A DNA stretch of 64,000 bases, taken from Chthonomonas sp. GTDB lineage: Bacteria > Armatimonadota > Fimbriimonadia > Fimbriimonadales > Fimbriimonadaceae. The notes beneath the pieces are model-generated. The model was not told the origin of the DNA, ran no database searches, and saw only the letters and a program-made list of their open reading frames with translations. The stretch covers positions 1-64,000 of the forward strand of contig JAEURP010000022.1 of NCBI GenBank assembly GCA_016788585.1. The letters are read 5' to 3'. Shown here piece after piece: positions 44,058-52,107 of the stretch. Each line of letters opens with the position of its first letter. Within the stretch, counting starts at the first letter, position 1. The position numbers and the translations under genes were made by a program.

Positions 44058-45428
44058 TCACTCAGGCGTCGCGCTGACGCTGTAAACCTTTCCTTCCTTC
44101 GAGACCACGAAGGTAAAGATTTGCGCTCGGTCGGCAATCTTGCCTCTGTACTTCAGGACTGAGTCCGGACCATCTACGCTTGACTCCAGGAAAGCTAGCT
44201 CAGCGACATCCTTGAATCGGGCAAGGCCAGGAAGGCCCATCTTGCCGCGTGCGGTGCTCAGGCGGACGATCATCTCTGGGTCGAGCTGCGCCGGGTCGAG
44301 GGTGCCGGTTGAAAGGGTCTTGAGAGTACCGATGAGCATAGCCGTGCGCTCGGGGTTCGGGTCGGTCTTGGCGGCGGGCGCCTTGTACTTCATCGCCGGG
44401 ATGAACGCTTCGGCGATCTTGAGGGCGATGCCGTCGCCGGGCACGTCGTGAACATTGCCCATGAGGACGATGGTGAGTTGCTCGCTCGGAATGCGCATCA
44501 TGCTCGCGCAGAAACCGGCGGTGTTGCCGCCGTGACTCACGGCCTTGATGCCATTGACATTGCGGACGAACCAACCGAAACCGTAGCCGGTTGTGCGACC
44601 GCCGGGGGTCTTTGCGCTGGCTTGGGCGGCTTCGACCTCCGCGGATTTCAGGAACATGCCTTCGCGAAAGGCCTTCTCGAAAGCGACGAGGTCCTCAGGG
44701 TGGTTGATGAACGTGCCATCTCCGTAGCCGGGCTCGATGAAGAGGCCGTTCATGTGGCCCTGCGGCGTATTAAGATAGCCATGCGCGCGGTGCGGAATGA
44801 TGAGCATCTGGTCAGAGATGTAGCTCTTCTTCATGCCGGCCTTGTCGAAGATTCTGGTCTGGACCGCCTGAGTGATCGGCACTTTGAGGATGTCTTCGGC
44901 GATCTTGCCAAGGATGAGGTAGTTCGTGTTGGAGTAGGCGAAGAGCTGGCCGGTCTTGAAGTCGAAAGGCTGCGCGGGCATCTTTGTGAGCCACTCCTCA
45001 TAGGTCCACTGGTCGACGAGGCCGAGCGTGGGGATGGTCGCGTAGTCGGCGAGGCCGCTCATGTGGGTGAGGAGTTGACGGATGGTGAGCGGCTTCCACA
45101 ATTCGGGGCAATTGGGATAGCGCACGCCAAGCGTGTCGTCGAGTTTGAGCTTGCCTTCTTCGACGAGTTGGAGAATGACTGTGGCGGTGAAGGTTTTGCC
45201 GATGGAGCCGCTCTCAAAGACGTGGTTCTCGTTAATCGGCGTGTTTTGCTCGAGGTCATTCATGCCGTAAACCGAGCGCTTGATGACTTTGTCGCCTTTG
45301 GTGATGACGAGGCTGAGGCCAGGGATCTTTCGGGCCTTCATCTCGGCATTGACGACGGCGTCGATGTCTTGGGCGTAGGATGCGGAGGCGAGCAGAAGAC
45401 CAACAATCGCGACAGGAGTGCGAATCAT
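44058..45428 (-). CDS. Beta-lactamase-family serine hydrolase (class C-like fold)
   Basis: 456 residues with a signal peptide (VAIVGLLLASASYAQ). The penicillin-binding fold motifs are SxxK as SIGK (Ser75, Lys78) in FESGSIGKTF, and YxN as YSN in AYSNTNYLILGKIAED. A HGGN motif (AVSHGGNTAGFC) replaces the KTG box, as in esterase/peptidase members. A ~100-residue C-terminal domain follows. Substrate unknown: antibiotic hydrolysis cannot be inferred. It stands alone between repeat arrays. Confidence 0.88.
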   Translation of the reverse strand: MIRTPVAIVGLLLASASYAQDIDAVVNAEMKARKIPGLSLVITKGDKVIKRSVYGMNDLEQNTPINENHVFESGSIGKTFTATVILQLVEEGKLKLDDTLGVRYPNCPELWKPLTIRQLLTHMSGLADYATIPTLGLVDQWTYEEWLTKMPAQPFDFKTGQLFAYSNTNYLILGKIAEDILKVPITQAVQTRIFDKAGMKKSYISDQMLIIPHRAHGYLNTPQGHMNGLFIEPGYGDGTFINHPEDLVAFEKAFREGMFLKSAEVEAAQASAKTPGGRTTGYGFGWFVRNVNGIKAVSHGGNTAGFCASMMRIPSEQLTIVLMGNVHDVPGDGIALKIAEAFIPAMKYKAPAAKTDPNPERTAMLIGTLKTLSTGTLDPAQLDPEMIVRLSTARGKMGLPGLARFKDVAELAFLESSVDGPDSVLKYRGKIADRAQIFTFVVSKEGKVYSVSATPE

Positions 45429-45486
45429 ATCGAATGGAATACGGGGACTTAGGCTGGCGAAGTTTCGTAGCTTGCGAGGGCTCGAC

Positions 45487-45574
45487 GGTAGCGGGACATT
45501 GCTGGAAATAGAGGGACTTTGCTTTGTTTAGCTATGCCCAGCCACACCCAGCCATGTCCAGCCATGTCCCGCTT
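45487..45574. repeat. Gene-less GGGAC inverted repeat
   Basis: The left arm (TAGCGGGACATTGCTGG, AGAGGGACTTTGC) and right arm (CATGTCCAGCCATGTCCCGC) are imperfect reverse complements separated by TTTGTTTAG, forming a long hairpin with no coding sequence inside. The arms use the same decamer units as those around the four-helix-bundle genes. Confidence 0.78.
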
Positions 45575-45588
45575 CATAATTGAAGGAA

Positions 45589-46767
45589 ATGCCTGCATTG
45601 ATCGCCATCTTCCTGACCGTGCTCATCGACATGTTGAGCTTTGGGATGGCGATTCCGGATTTGCAACTTCGCGGCGAATCGCTGGGGGCGCATGGGCCAT
45701 TGCTTGGCCTAATGCTCGCCTCGTTTAGCATCGCCCAACTCCTAACCGCACCCTTCTTGGGGCACTGGAGCGATCTCGTTGGGCGCCGAAAGGTCCTTTT
45801 GGTCACATGCGCAATGACCGCTTTGTGCTTTCTGCTTTATAGCCAAGCACACTCACTGCCAGTCATGTTTGCGTCGCGCATCCTGGCGGGAATCAGCGGG
45901 GCCAATCTGGGGGTCGCTTTTGCGTACATCGCCGACGTGACCAAACCCGAGGACCGAGGAAAGGGGATGGGGCTCGTTGGTGCCGCTTTTGGTATTGGGT
46001 TTATCATGGGCCCCCCGGTGGGCGCGGCGTTGGTCGAAATGGGCAAGGGTGGACCGTTTGTTCTGGGGATGACCGCGATGGCGCTTGCCCTCGTCAACCT
46101 GTTTTTCATTTGGCGGTTCATTCCGAATACGAAACCAGCAGATCCTCCAAAAGCTAAAGGTAATCCTCTCTTGGCGAACTGGCGCAACGTAATGACCGCG
46201 TTGCAGGTGCCAAGCCTCAGCGTCTTGGTTTATCTCTTCTTTGGCTCTACCTTTGCCTTTTCCAATTTAGAAAGTACTTACTTCCTATTGCTTTCGCATC
46301 AATGGAACATGCCGATGCGCGAAGGGGCTTGGGTGTTGGCTTGGGTGGGCATTGTCTCTGCGTTCATGCAGGGCTACTTCATCGCGAAGTTGATTCCGAA
46401 ATTTGGGGAGCCCACTCTCATGCGCGTTGGCTACCTCGCCCAAGTGCCTATTCTTCTTCTGGTTCCGTTCACACCGCCCTGGGTGCCGATGCTGTTTGGG
46501 TGTTTGTTGCTGGGTATTGCGACGGGAATATGCAGCCCTAGTACGTCTTCGATGATCTCTCGAACGGCGCCGCCTAACATGCAAGGGAGCATTTTTGGCG
46601 TGACGCAATCAGTCGGTGCCTTGGGGCGAGTGTTGGGGCCGCTGTGCGGAAGCACCTTGTTTGCGAAGGGACCAGCCTATCCTTACTACTTGGCAGCCTT
46701 GGTGATGCTCATACCTGCAACGCTGTCCTGGCGAGTGAAAATGCCGGGCGAGGAAGGCATGGCATAA
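45589..46767 (+). CDS. Major facilitator superfamily transporter (TetA-like drug exporter family)
   Basis: 392 residues and 12 predicted membrane helices. The MFS motif GHWSDLVGRRKVLL after TM2 and the antiporter motif GAAFGIGFIMGPPVGAAL in TM5 place it in the proton-driven exporter group. ATG 45589 is preferred to TTG 45580. Substrate unknown. The upstream space is a GGGAC inverted repeat; a small membrane-protein gene follows closely. Confidence 0.85.
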   Translation: MPALIAIFLTVLIDMLSFGMAIPDLQLRGESLGAHGPLLGLMLASFSIAQLLTAPFLGHWSDLVGRRKVLLVTCAMTALCFLLYSQAHSLPVMFASRILAGISGANLGVAFAYIADVTKPEDRGKGMGLVGAAFGIGFIMGPPVGAALVEMGKGGPFVLGMTAMALALVNLFFIWRFIPNTKPADPPKAKGNPLLANWRNVMTALQVPSLSVLVYLFFGSTFAFSNLESTYFLLLSHQWNMPMREGAWVLAWVGIVSAFMQGYFIAKLIPKFGEPTLMRVGYLAQVPILLLVPFTPPWVPMLFGCLLLGIATGICSPSTSSMISRTAPPNMQGSIFGVTQSVGALGRVLGPLCGSTLFAKGPAYPYYLAALVMLIPATLSWRVKMPGEEGMA

Positions 46768-46775
46768 TCCCTGCA

Positions 46776-47111
46776 TTGCAGTCGCGGAATATCACGGGCC
46801 AAGTCATAGGAATCACCATCTTTTTGGGTGGGGTTGCGCTGTTGTTGCTGACTTTTCGCATTGCTTACGACTTGTTTCAGCGACCAGCCGCTGATGTCTT
46901 AGGAATAAAGGCCGAGCAAACGATCGACGTCAACTTCGCTGGGCGCTCGGCGATGGAGTTGGTCTTTCGCATCGCGCTTTTGCTCCTCATGTGCATCGTC
47001 GGATCGGTGATCGCCAATCGAGGCATTCGAATGTATCAGGCAGCGATCGGTGAAGTTCGGCATTCGAAGCACCAAAGTACCAAACTAGAGCAACCAACCG
47101 AAGAGCCATGA
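46776..47111 (+). CDS. Small two-helix membrane protein
   Basis: About 111 residues if it starts at TTG 46776. Two hydrophobic helices (VIGITIFLGGVALLLLTF and LVFRIALLLLMCIVGSVIAN) flank a short loop, and a polar C-terminal tail follows. No family recognised. The frame runs upstream into the MFS gene, so the start is uncertain. Its stop overlaps the comM ATG (ATGA), so it is co-translated with comM. Confidence 0.55.
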   Translation: MQSRNITGQVIGITIFLGGVALLLLTFRIAYDLFQRPAADVLGIKAEQTIDVNFAGRSAMELVFRIALLLLMCIVGSVIANRGIRMYQAAIGEVRHSKHQSTKLEQPTEEP

Positions 47112-48631
47112 GCTACGGAACGATCATCGGTCGCTCGCACACCGCCACGTTACATGGCATCGACGCGGTCGGGGTCGAAGTCGAAGTCGATCTGCAGGGC
47201 GGCCAACCAGGAACCACGATTGTTGGCCTGCCTGATAAGGCCGTGGACGAAGCCCGCGAGCGGGTTCGATCGGCGATCCGAAGTACCGAGCTTCGCTACT
47301 ATGGCCACCGCGTCATTATCAACCTTGCCCCCAGCGATATCCGCAAGGAAGGCTCGGGCATGGACTTGCCCATCGCGGCGGCCATTCTTGCAGCGCAAGG
47401 CGACCTTAGCCCAGACGCTTTGGCGGACACGGTGATGATTGGCGAGTTGGCCCTCGATGGCCGCGTGCGTCGGGTGGATGGCGCCTTGAATGTTGCCCTC
47501 TACTGCGCGCAGAACAAGATCCCGAATCTAATCGTCCCGGAGGAAAATGCCGCCGAGGCCGCGATTGCGCCCGGCGTGAATGTCTATGGAGTCCGTAGCC
47601 TCGGCGATGTCATGAGGCACTTTAACGACACGCCTCTTACGGCATTTCAACACGAAACTGACGGTCTTAAGCAGGAGCCGGTTTATCACGTTGACTTCAG
47701 CGATGTAAAGGGGCAGAAACATGCGATCCGCGCGCTCGAAATCGTGGCTGCAGGCGGGCACAACGTCATCATGACGGGGCCACCGGGCAGTGGCAAAACC
47801 ATGCTGGCGAGGCGCGTGGTCACCATTCTTCCACCGTTGAGTCTTGAGGAAAGCATCGAGGTCACCCGCATCTATTCGGCGTCGGGGCAAAAGGGCGAAG
47901 TGCAGGGTCTGATTTGGGAAAGACCTTTTCGAACGCCGCACCATACGACAAGCTACGCCGCGGTCGTCGGAGGTGGAAAATTCCCCAAGCCGGGCGAAGT
48001 GAGCCTCGCGCACCACGGCGTTTTGTTTCTGGATGAGTGTCCGGAGTTTGGCCGTGATGTTCTAGAGGCCTTGCGGCAGCCGCTCGAAGATTCAGTCATT
48101 ACCGTGAGCCGAGTACAGGCCACGCTCACTTTCCCGGCTGCTTGCATGTTGGTTGCGGCGATGAATCCTTGCCCGTGCGGATTCAAGGGTTATCCGGAAG
48201 CAAATTGCGTTGGCTCGCCCGCCAGTTGCGGCAAGTACGCTCAACGCCTTAGCGGGCCGCTGATGGATCGCATTGACCTTCACATCACGGTTCCTCGTTT
48301 GAAGCCCGACGAACTCATGAACATCTCGCCGGGTGAGCCTTCTTCTGAAATTCGGAAACGCGTGCTCGCGGCCCGAGAACAGCAATCGAAGCGGCTTGGT
48401 GGGTCACGCACCAACGCGCGAATGACGCCAGCTGAGATTCGCGATCTGATTCAATTGGACGCCGAAGCAAAAGAGTTCATCAAGCAAGTTTCGGCCAAGA
48501 TGAACCTATCGGCACGCGTTTTCGATCGCATTCTCAAGGTCTCAAGGACGATCGCCGACCTCGCAGGTTCGGATGACGTCACGAAAGCCCATATCAGTGA
48601 AGCGGTTCAGTATCGGGAGCGGGAAGCGTAG
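47108..48631 (+). CDS. comM: YifB/ComM family Mg-chelatase-like AAA+ ATPase
   Basis: 507 residues. An S5-like N-terminal domain (IVGLPDKAVDEARERVRSAI) is followed by an AAA+ core with Walker A MTGPPGSGKTML and Walker B GVLFLDECPEFGRDVLEAL. A cysteine cluster (NPCPCGF to NCVGSPASCGKYA) and the C-terminal Mg-chelatase region follow. In naturally competent bacteria ComM is a helicase promoting branch migration during transformation; here no competence genes are adjacent. The stop codon is followed immediately by a GGGAC inverted repeat. Confidence 0.93.
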   Translation: MSYGTIIGRSHTATLHGIDAVGVEVEVDLQGGQPGTTIVGLPDKAVDEARERVRSAIRSTELRYYGHRVIINLAPSDIRKEGSGMDLPIAAAILAAQGDLSPDALADTVMIGELALDGRVRRVDGALNVALYCAQNKIPNLIVPEENAAEAAIAPGVNVYGVRSLGDVMRHFNDTPLTAFQHETDGLKQEPVYHVDFSDVKGQKHAIRALEIVAAGGHNVIMTGPPGSGKTMLARRVVTILPPLSLEESIEVTRIYSASGQKGEVQGLIWERPFRTPHHTTSYAAVVGGGKFPKPGEVSLAHHGVLFLDECPEFGRDVLEALRQPLEDSVITVSRVQATLTFPAACMLVAAMNPCPCGFKGYPEANCVGSPASCGKYAQRLSGPLMDRIDLHITVPRLKPDELMNISPGEPSSEIRKRVLAAREQQSKRLGGSRTNARMTPAEIRDLIQLDAEAKEFIKQVSAKMNLSARVFDRILKVSRTIADLAGSDDVTKAHISEAVQYREREA

Positions 48632-48725
48632 AGGGACGGTAGCGGGATATGGCTGGATGTTGAGAGACATTGTCTTTTGTTAGCAATGTCCCTCAATTAT
48701 CCCTCCATGCCCAGCACTTTCCCTC
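48631..48725. repeat. Gene-less GGGAC inverted repeat with 42-nt arms
   Basis: The left arm 48631-48672 and right arm 48684-48725 are imperfect reverse complements (ends GAGGGA/TCCCTC and inner TTGAGAGACATTG/CAATGTCCCTCAA) around an 11-nt loop. It exactly fills the space between the comM stop and the VOC gene promoter. Confidence 0.88.
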
Positions 48726-48731
48726 TAAACT
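48726..48731 (+). promoter_or_regulatory. -10-like hexamer TAAACT before the VOC gene
   Basis: TAAACT directly follows the repeat arm and ends 6 nt before ATG 48738; there is no ribosome-binding site. Confidence 0.45.
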
Positions 48732-48737
48732 AGTGAC

Positions 48738-49064
48738 ATGCAGACCAGCTTCACTCCCAACATTGCTTTTGGCGTTGCCAACATGAACGAGGCGGCGATG
48801 TTTTACGAAAATGTCATGGGCTTCAGGGTTACGAAGCGGCACGATAACTACGTCGAGTTGGATATGGGAGGAGCAAAGCTCTACCTTGTGGAAGACAGCC
48901 TCCGAGTTCCGTGCCTCGAGCTAGTTGCCAACGATGTCGACGCGGCGGGCGACTATTTGGAGCATCACGGTTGCAGCGTCGATGAGAAGCACAGCGAAGA
49001 AGCTGGCGAGACGATCGTCCGCGATCCTTTCGGCTATTACTGGTGTGTGAGCAAAGCTAATTAG
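48738..49064 (+). CDS. VOC/glyoxalase-bleomycin-resistance fold protein
   Basis: 108 residues forming one vicinal-oxygen-chelate unit: FTPNIAFGVANMNEAAMFYE, then GFRVTKRHDNYVELDMGG, then CLELVANDVDAAGDYLEHHG and TIVRDPFGYYWCVSKAN. Such proteins work as dimers and often bind a metal. Enzyme activity cannot be assigned; the usual metal residues are only partly evident. Monocistronic. Confidence 0.8.
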   Translation: MQTSFTPNIAFGVANMNEAAMFYENVMGFRVTKRHDNYVELDMGGAKLYLVEDSLRVPCLELVANDVDAAGDYLEHHGCSVDEKHSEEAGETIVRDPFGYYWCVSKAN

Positions 49065-49164
49065 GAATTGGGAATTGGGAAACAAGGATTAAGAGGCTGC
49101 GCGAGACTCGAGCTCTGCATTTACATCATCGCCATTCCTAATTCCTAATTCGAAATTCCCATTT
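49060..49164. repeat. GGAATT-type inverted repeat
   Basis: Tandem TTAGGAATTGGGAATTGGGA (49060-49080) faces its reverse complement-like ATTCCTAATTCCTAATTC then AAATTCCC (49134-49160). The right arm lies inside the 3' end of the DUF454 gene. Confidence 0.7.
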
Positions 49165-49544
49165 AACTTTGTCTTCCTCGACCACAAATACCAAAGTAGC
49201 CAAACACCGGTGAGGCCAACAACGACTTGGGCCCAAGGTCGCGAAATGGCGAGGACACTCAGGACAAACGTGGGGATGATGACCGCCGTTGCGAGCCATT
49301 TCGTACGTAGGCGAATGCTCTTAGTTTCCTTCCAATCGCGCAACGTCGGGCCGAATCGCGGATGATTCAAAAGTTTGGCTTCAAGGCGCGGGTCGGATTT
49401 GCCGAAGGCGCCGACAGCGAGAATGAGGAAAATCGTCCCCGGCATGACTGGGACAAAGTAGCCGATGATGCCCAGCGCAACGCACAAGAACCCTAACGCC
49501 AAGTAAGTCGTCCGGCTGAGGCGATTAAGCATCCTAAGGTCCAT
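49089..49544 (-). CDS. DUF454 (YbaN-like) inner-membrane protein
   Basis: Small membrane protein of unknown role. Family features: FLCVALGIIGYFVPVMPGTI in the first hairpin, the cytosolic segment RLEAKLLNHPRFGPTLRDWK, then two more helices ending in VWLLWYLW. The last ~28 residues (after SRKTKLNGNFELGIRNG) are not part of the family and are encoded by the GGAATT repeat. The start may be Met1 (49544) or Met5 (49532). Confidence 0.8.
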   Translation of the reverse strand: MDLRMLNRLSRTTYLALGFLCVALGIIGYFVPVMPGTIFLILAVGAFGKSDPRLEAKLLNHPRFGPTLRDWKETKSIRLRTKWLATAVIIPTFVLSVLAISRPWAQVVVGLTGVWLLWYLWSRKTKLNGNFELGIRNGDDVNAELESRAAS

Positions 49545-49635
49545 TGTAGGTGAGAACCCAAAGCAATGACTTGCGAAGTGATGACGGATTTGATGATTTG
49601 GTCATTGGTGTTCGGTTTTAGACGCGACAGCCGTT

Positions 49636-49653
49636 TGTGAATACGCATTCACA
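49636..49653. promoter_or_regulatory. Operator-like palindrome before the sugar ABC importer
   Basis: TGTGAAT-ACGC-ATTCACA has two 7-bp inverted arms. TATAGT (49666-49671), a likely -10, follows 12 bp later, so a bound regulator would block the promoter. The regulator family cannot be told, and no regulator gene is adjacent. Confidence 0.45.
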
Positions 49654-49683
49654 GTCAGGATTGTGTATAGTCGCAAGACGGCT

Positions 49684-52107
49684 ATGCCTCGCTGGGCTTT
49701 AACTTGGTTGCTCACAGTCGCGCTCCTGATGGCGGCGCTGGTGGGACGTGCCGCGCCGAGCGAAGTCATCTTTTGGGGGCAGAGCTTTGGGCCGGACAGC
49801 AAAGGCTTCGAAGCGACCATCCGCGAGTTTGAACGGCGCTGGCCGCAGTACAAGGTTCGCGTGCTCAGCATGGGCGCGGGACGAATGAATCCGCAGAAGT
49901 TGATGACCGCTATCGTCGGCAAGGTGCCGCCCGATGTCATCTTCCAAGACCGATTCACGCTTTCCGACTGGGCGAATCGCGGCGCATTCATGCCGCTCGA
50001 CGACCTTATCGCCCGCGACATAGGCAGCGATCCGTTCACGCCTGACCTGAGCAAATACGTCCCCGCGACGGTTGACGAGGCGACGTTCAACGGCAAGCTC
50101 TATGGGATTCCATTTGGCTGCGATACGCGCGTTCTCTATTGGAATCGCAGAGTTTTCAAGCAAGAGGCCGCGGCGTTACGCAAGGCTGGGCTCGACCCCG
50201 ACCGCGCACCAAGAACCTGGAGCGAGGTGCTGGCCTACAGCAAGGCGCTTACGAAGTTCGATAAGAATGGTCGCTTGATTCGAGCTGGCTTCCTTCCCAA
50301 TTACGGCAATTCTTGGCTCTATCTTTTCGCCTTTCAGAACAATGCCCAGTTCATGAGCCCCGACGGGCGGACCTGTACCCTCGCAAGCCCCGAGGCGATT
50401 GAGGCCCTGGAGTACATGGTCAAGGGCTATGACATCGTTGGCGGCTACGAGAATGCGCAGAAGTTTCAGGCCGGTTTCCGAGGCAACGAGTTTGATCCTT
50501 TCTACACCGATCAGGTGCTGATGAAGGTTGACGGCGACTGGATTCTGCCGGGATTCTTGAAGTTTGTGCCTGGAATGGACTTTGGCGTCACCGAACCGCC
50601 GGTGCCTGATGACCGCTATTATCAGCGAGGTAAGTTCGCCAACGAGAAGGATCGGTACATCACATGGGCGGGCGGCTTTAGCTGGGCGATACCCGACGGC
50701 GCACGAAACAAAGACGGCGCGTGGCAGTTGGTCAAGTGGCTGCAGAGCACCGAAGCCCGCGTGCTCGAGAATGTGGCGCAGGCCGAATGGGAAAAGCGAC
50801 GCGGGCGCGAGTTTGTGCCCCGGATTATCGCTAATATGCCGGCCAACGAAGAGTCCTTCCGGCTCCTCGCGCCGAAAGACGAGAATGTTGCGGCGGCCCT
50901 ACGCCTCCATATTGATGTTTCGAAAGTGGCTCGCATTCGCCCAGCGACCTTTGTTGGCCAAGTCTTGTGGAACGAGCACGTTCGCGCCGTCGACCAAGCC
51001 GGAATCAAAGTGCTCTCTCCGAAAGCCGCGCTTCTTGAGGGCCAGAAGCGTGTTCAGAAGGACCTCGACGCTGAATTCGAAAAGGAGAAGTTCCCCGTCG
51101 TGGATATGCGACTGCCGGGATACCTTGGGGCGGGTGCGGCTCTCCTTGCTCTTGCCGGCGGAATCTTTGCATTCTCGCGCCGTAAGATGGGGCGCCTCGA
51201 ACGCAACGAAGCGCTCTGGGGCTATGCGTTCATCTCGCCATGGCTGATTGGGTTTTTGGTCTTTACGATCGGCCCGATGGTGGCCTCGCTGTTCTTCAGT
51301 TTCACGCAATACAATGTCCTCACCGACGCGCGCTGGGTTGGCATCAAGAACTACAGCGACATGTTCGCGATTGATCAGGAGCGGCTATTCAAGTCGTTTA
51401 GCAACATCCTTTACTTGGGAGGCATCGGCGTTCCGCTGGGGCTCATCACGGGGCTTGGCGTGGCGATGCTGCTCAATACAGGAGTTAAGGGCATGCGGGT
51501 TTACCGCACGGTCTACTATCTGCCGGCGATTGTGCCCGCGATGGCCTCGACGATCCTGTGGATCTATATCCTTTCGCCCGATCCTTCACGTGGCATCGTG
51601 AACGGGCTCTGGTTGCAGACCTTGACCCCGGCTTTTGGGGTTCAACCACCGGGTTGGACGAGCGTTGAAAGTTGGGCGAAGCCAGCCTTGATCTTCATGG
51701 GCTTGTGGGGCGCTGGAAGCGGAATGCTGCTTTGGCTCGCGGCCCTCAAAGGCATTTCGCCCACGCTTTATGAAGCGGCAAGCATTGATGGCGCATCGCC
51801 CCGCCAACAGTTCATGAACATCACCTTGCCGATGCTGAGCCCAGTGATTCTGTTCAGCACGATCATGGGCTTTATCGGCGCGATGAACGAATTCGATCGC
51901 GTTTATGTGATCAGCGCCGGGGAGGGCTACGGGCCCAATGACACGATGCTCGTCCCTGTGTACTACCTCTTCCAAAACGCGTTTTCGTTCTTCAAGATGG
52001 GCTATGCGAGCGCGCTGGCCTGGGTCATTTTCATCATCATTTTGATCGTCACGCTATTCCAACTTTGGCTCGGGAAACGCATGGTCTATTCGGAGGTTGA
52101 GCGATGA
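49684..52107 (+). CDS. Sugar-type ABC importer: solute-binding protein fused to MalF-like permease
   Basis: 807 residues. Residues ~1-25 are a signal segment. Residues ~26-470 form an extracellular solute-binding domain (SEVIFWGQSFGPDSKGFEAT, MTAIVGKVPPDVIFQDRF, DGDWILPGF, FSWAIPDGARNKDGAWQLVK). A membrane helix (~480-500, GAGAALLALAGGIFAF) then RRK leads into a six-helix MalF-like permease (LWGYAFISPWLIGFLVFTIG) with the coupling EAA loop YEAASIDGASPRQQFMNITLP. The extra helix returns the chain to the cytoplasm so both halves are correctly oriented. ATG 49684 is chosen over GTG 49663. ATGA overlaps the partner permease. Confidence 0.88.
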   Translation: MPRWALTWLLTVALLMAALVGRAAPSEVIFWGQSFGPDSKGFEATIREFERRWPQYKVRVLSMGAGRMNPQKLMTAIVGKVPPDVIFQDRFTLSDWANRGAFMPLDDLIARDIGSDPFTPDLSKYVPATVDEATFNGKLYGIPFGCDTRVLYWNRRVFKQEAAALRKAGLDPDRAPRTWSEVLAYSKALTKFDKNGRLIRAGFLPNYGNSWLYLFAFQNNAQFMSPDGRTCTLASPEAIEALEYMVKGYDIVGGYENAQKFQAGFRGNEFDPFYTDQVLMKVDGDWILPGFLKFVPGMDFGVTEPPVPDDRYYQRGKFANEKDRYITWAGGFSWAIPDGARNKDGAWQLVKWLQSTEARVLENVAQAEWEKRRGREFVPRIIANMPANEESFRLLAPKDENVAAALRLHIDVSKVARIRPATFVGQVLWNEHVRAVDQAGIKVLSPKAALLEGQKRVQKDLDAEFEKEKFPVVDMRLPGYLGAGAALLALAGGIFAFSRRKMGRLERNEALWGYAFISPWLIGFLVFTIGPMVASLFFSFTQYNVLTDARWVGIKNYSDMFAIDQERLFKSFSNILYLGGIGVPLGLITGLGVAMLLNTGVKGMRVYRTVYYLPAIVPAMASTILWIYILSPDPSRGIVNGLWLQTLTPAFGVQPPGWTSVESWAKPALIFMGLWGAGSGMLLWLAALKGISPTLYEAASIDGASPRQQFMNITLPMLSPVILFSTIMGFIGAMNEFDRVYVISAGEGYGPNDTMLVPVYYLFQNAFSFFKMGYASALAWVIFIIILIVTLFQLWLGKRMVYSEVER

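Noticed and set aside
44058-45428. Antibiotic-resistance beta-lactamase
   Set aside because: The fold is shared by many esterases and peptidases; HGGN in place of KTG does not support a resistance claim.
44448-45452. 334-codon plus-strand ORF opposite the beta-lactamase-like gene
   Set aside because: The minus-strand product has a signal peptide and SxxK/YxN motifs; the plus-strand product is a GC-rich mirror frame.
37777-48725. CRISPR array reading of the GGGAC repeats
   Set aside because: Units are about 10 bp with no conserved long repeat or uniform spacers, and no cas genes are present.
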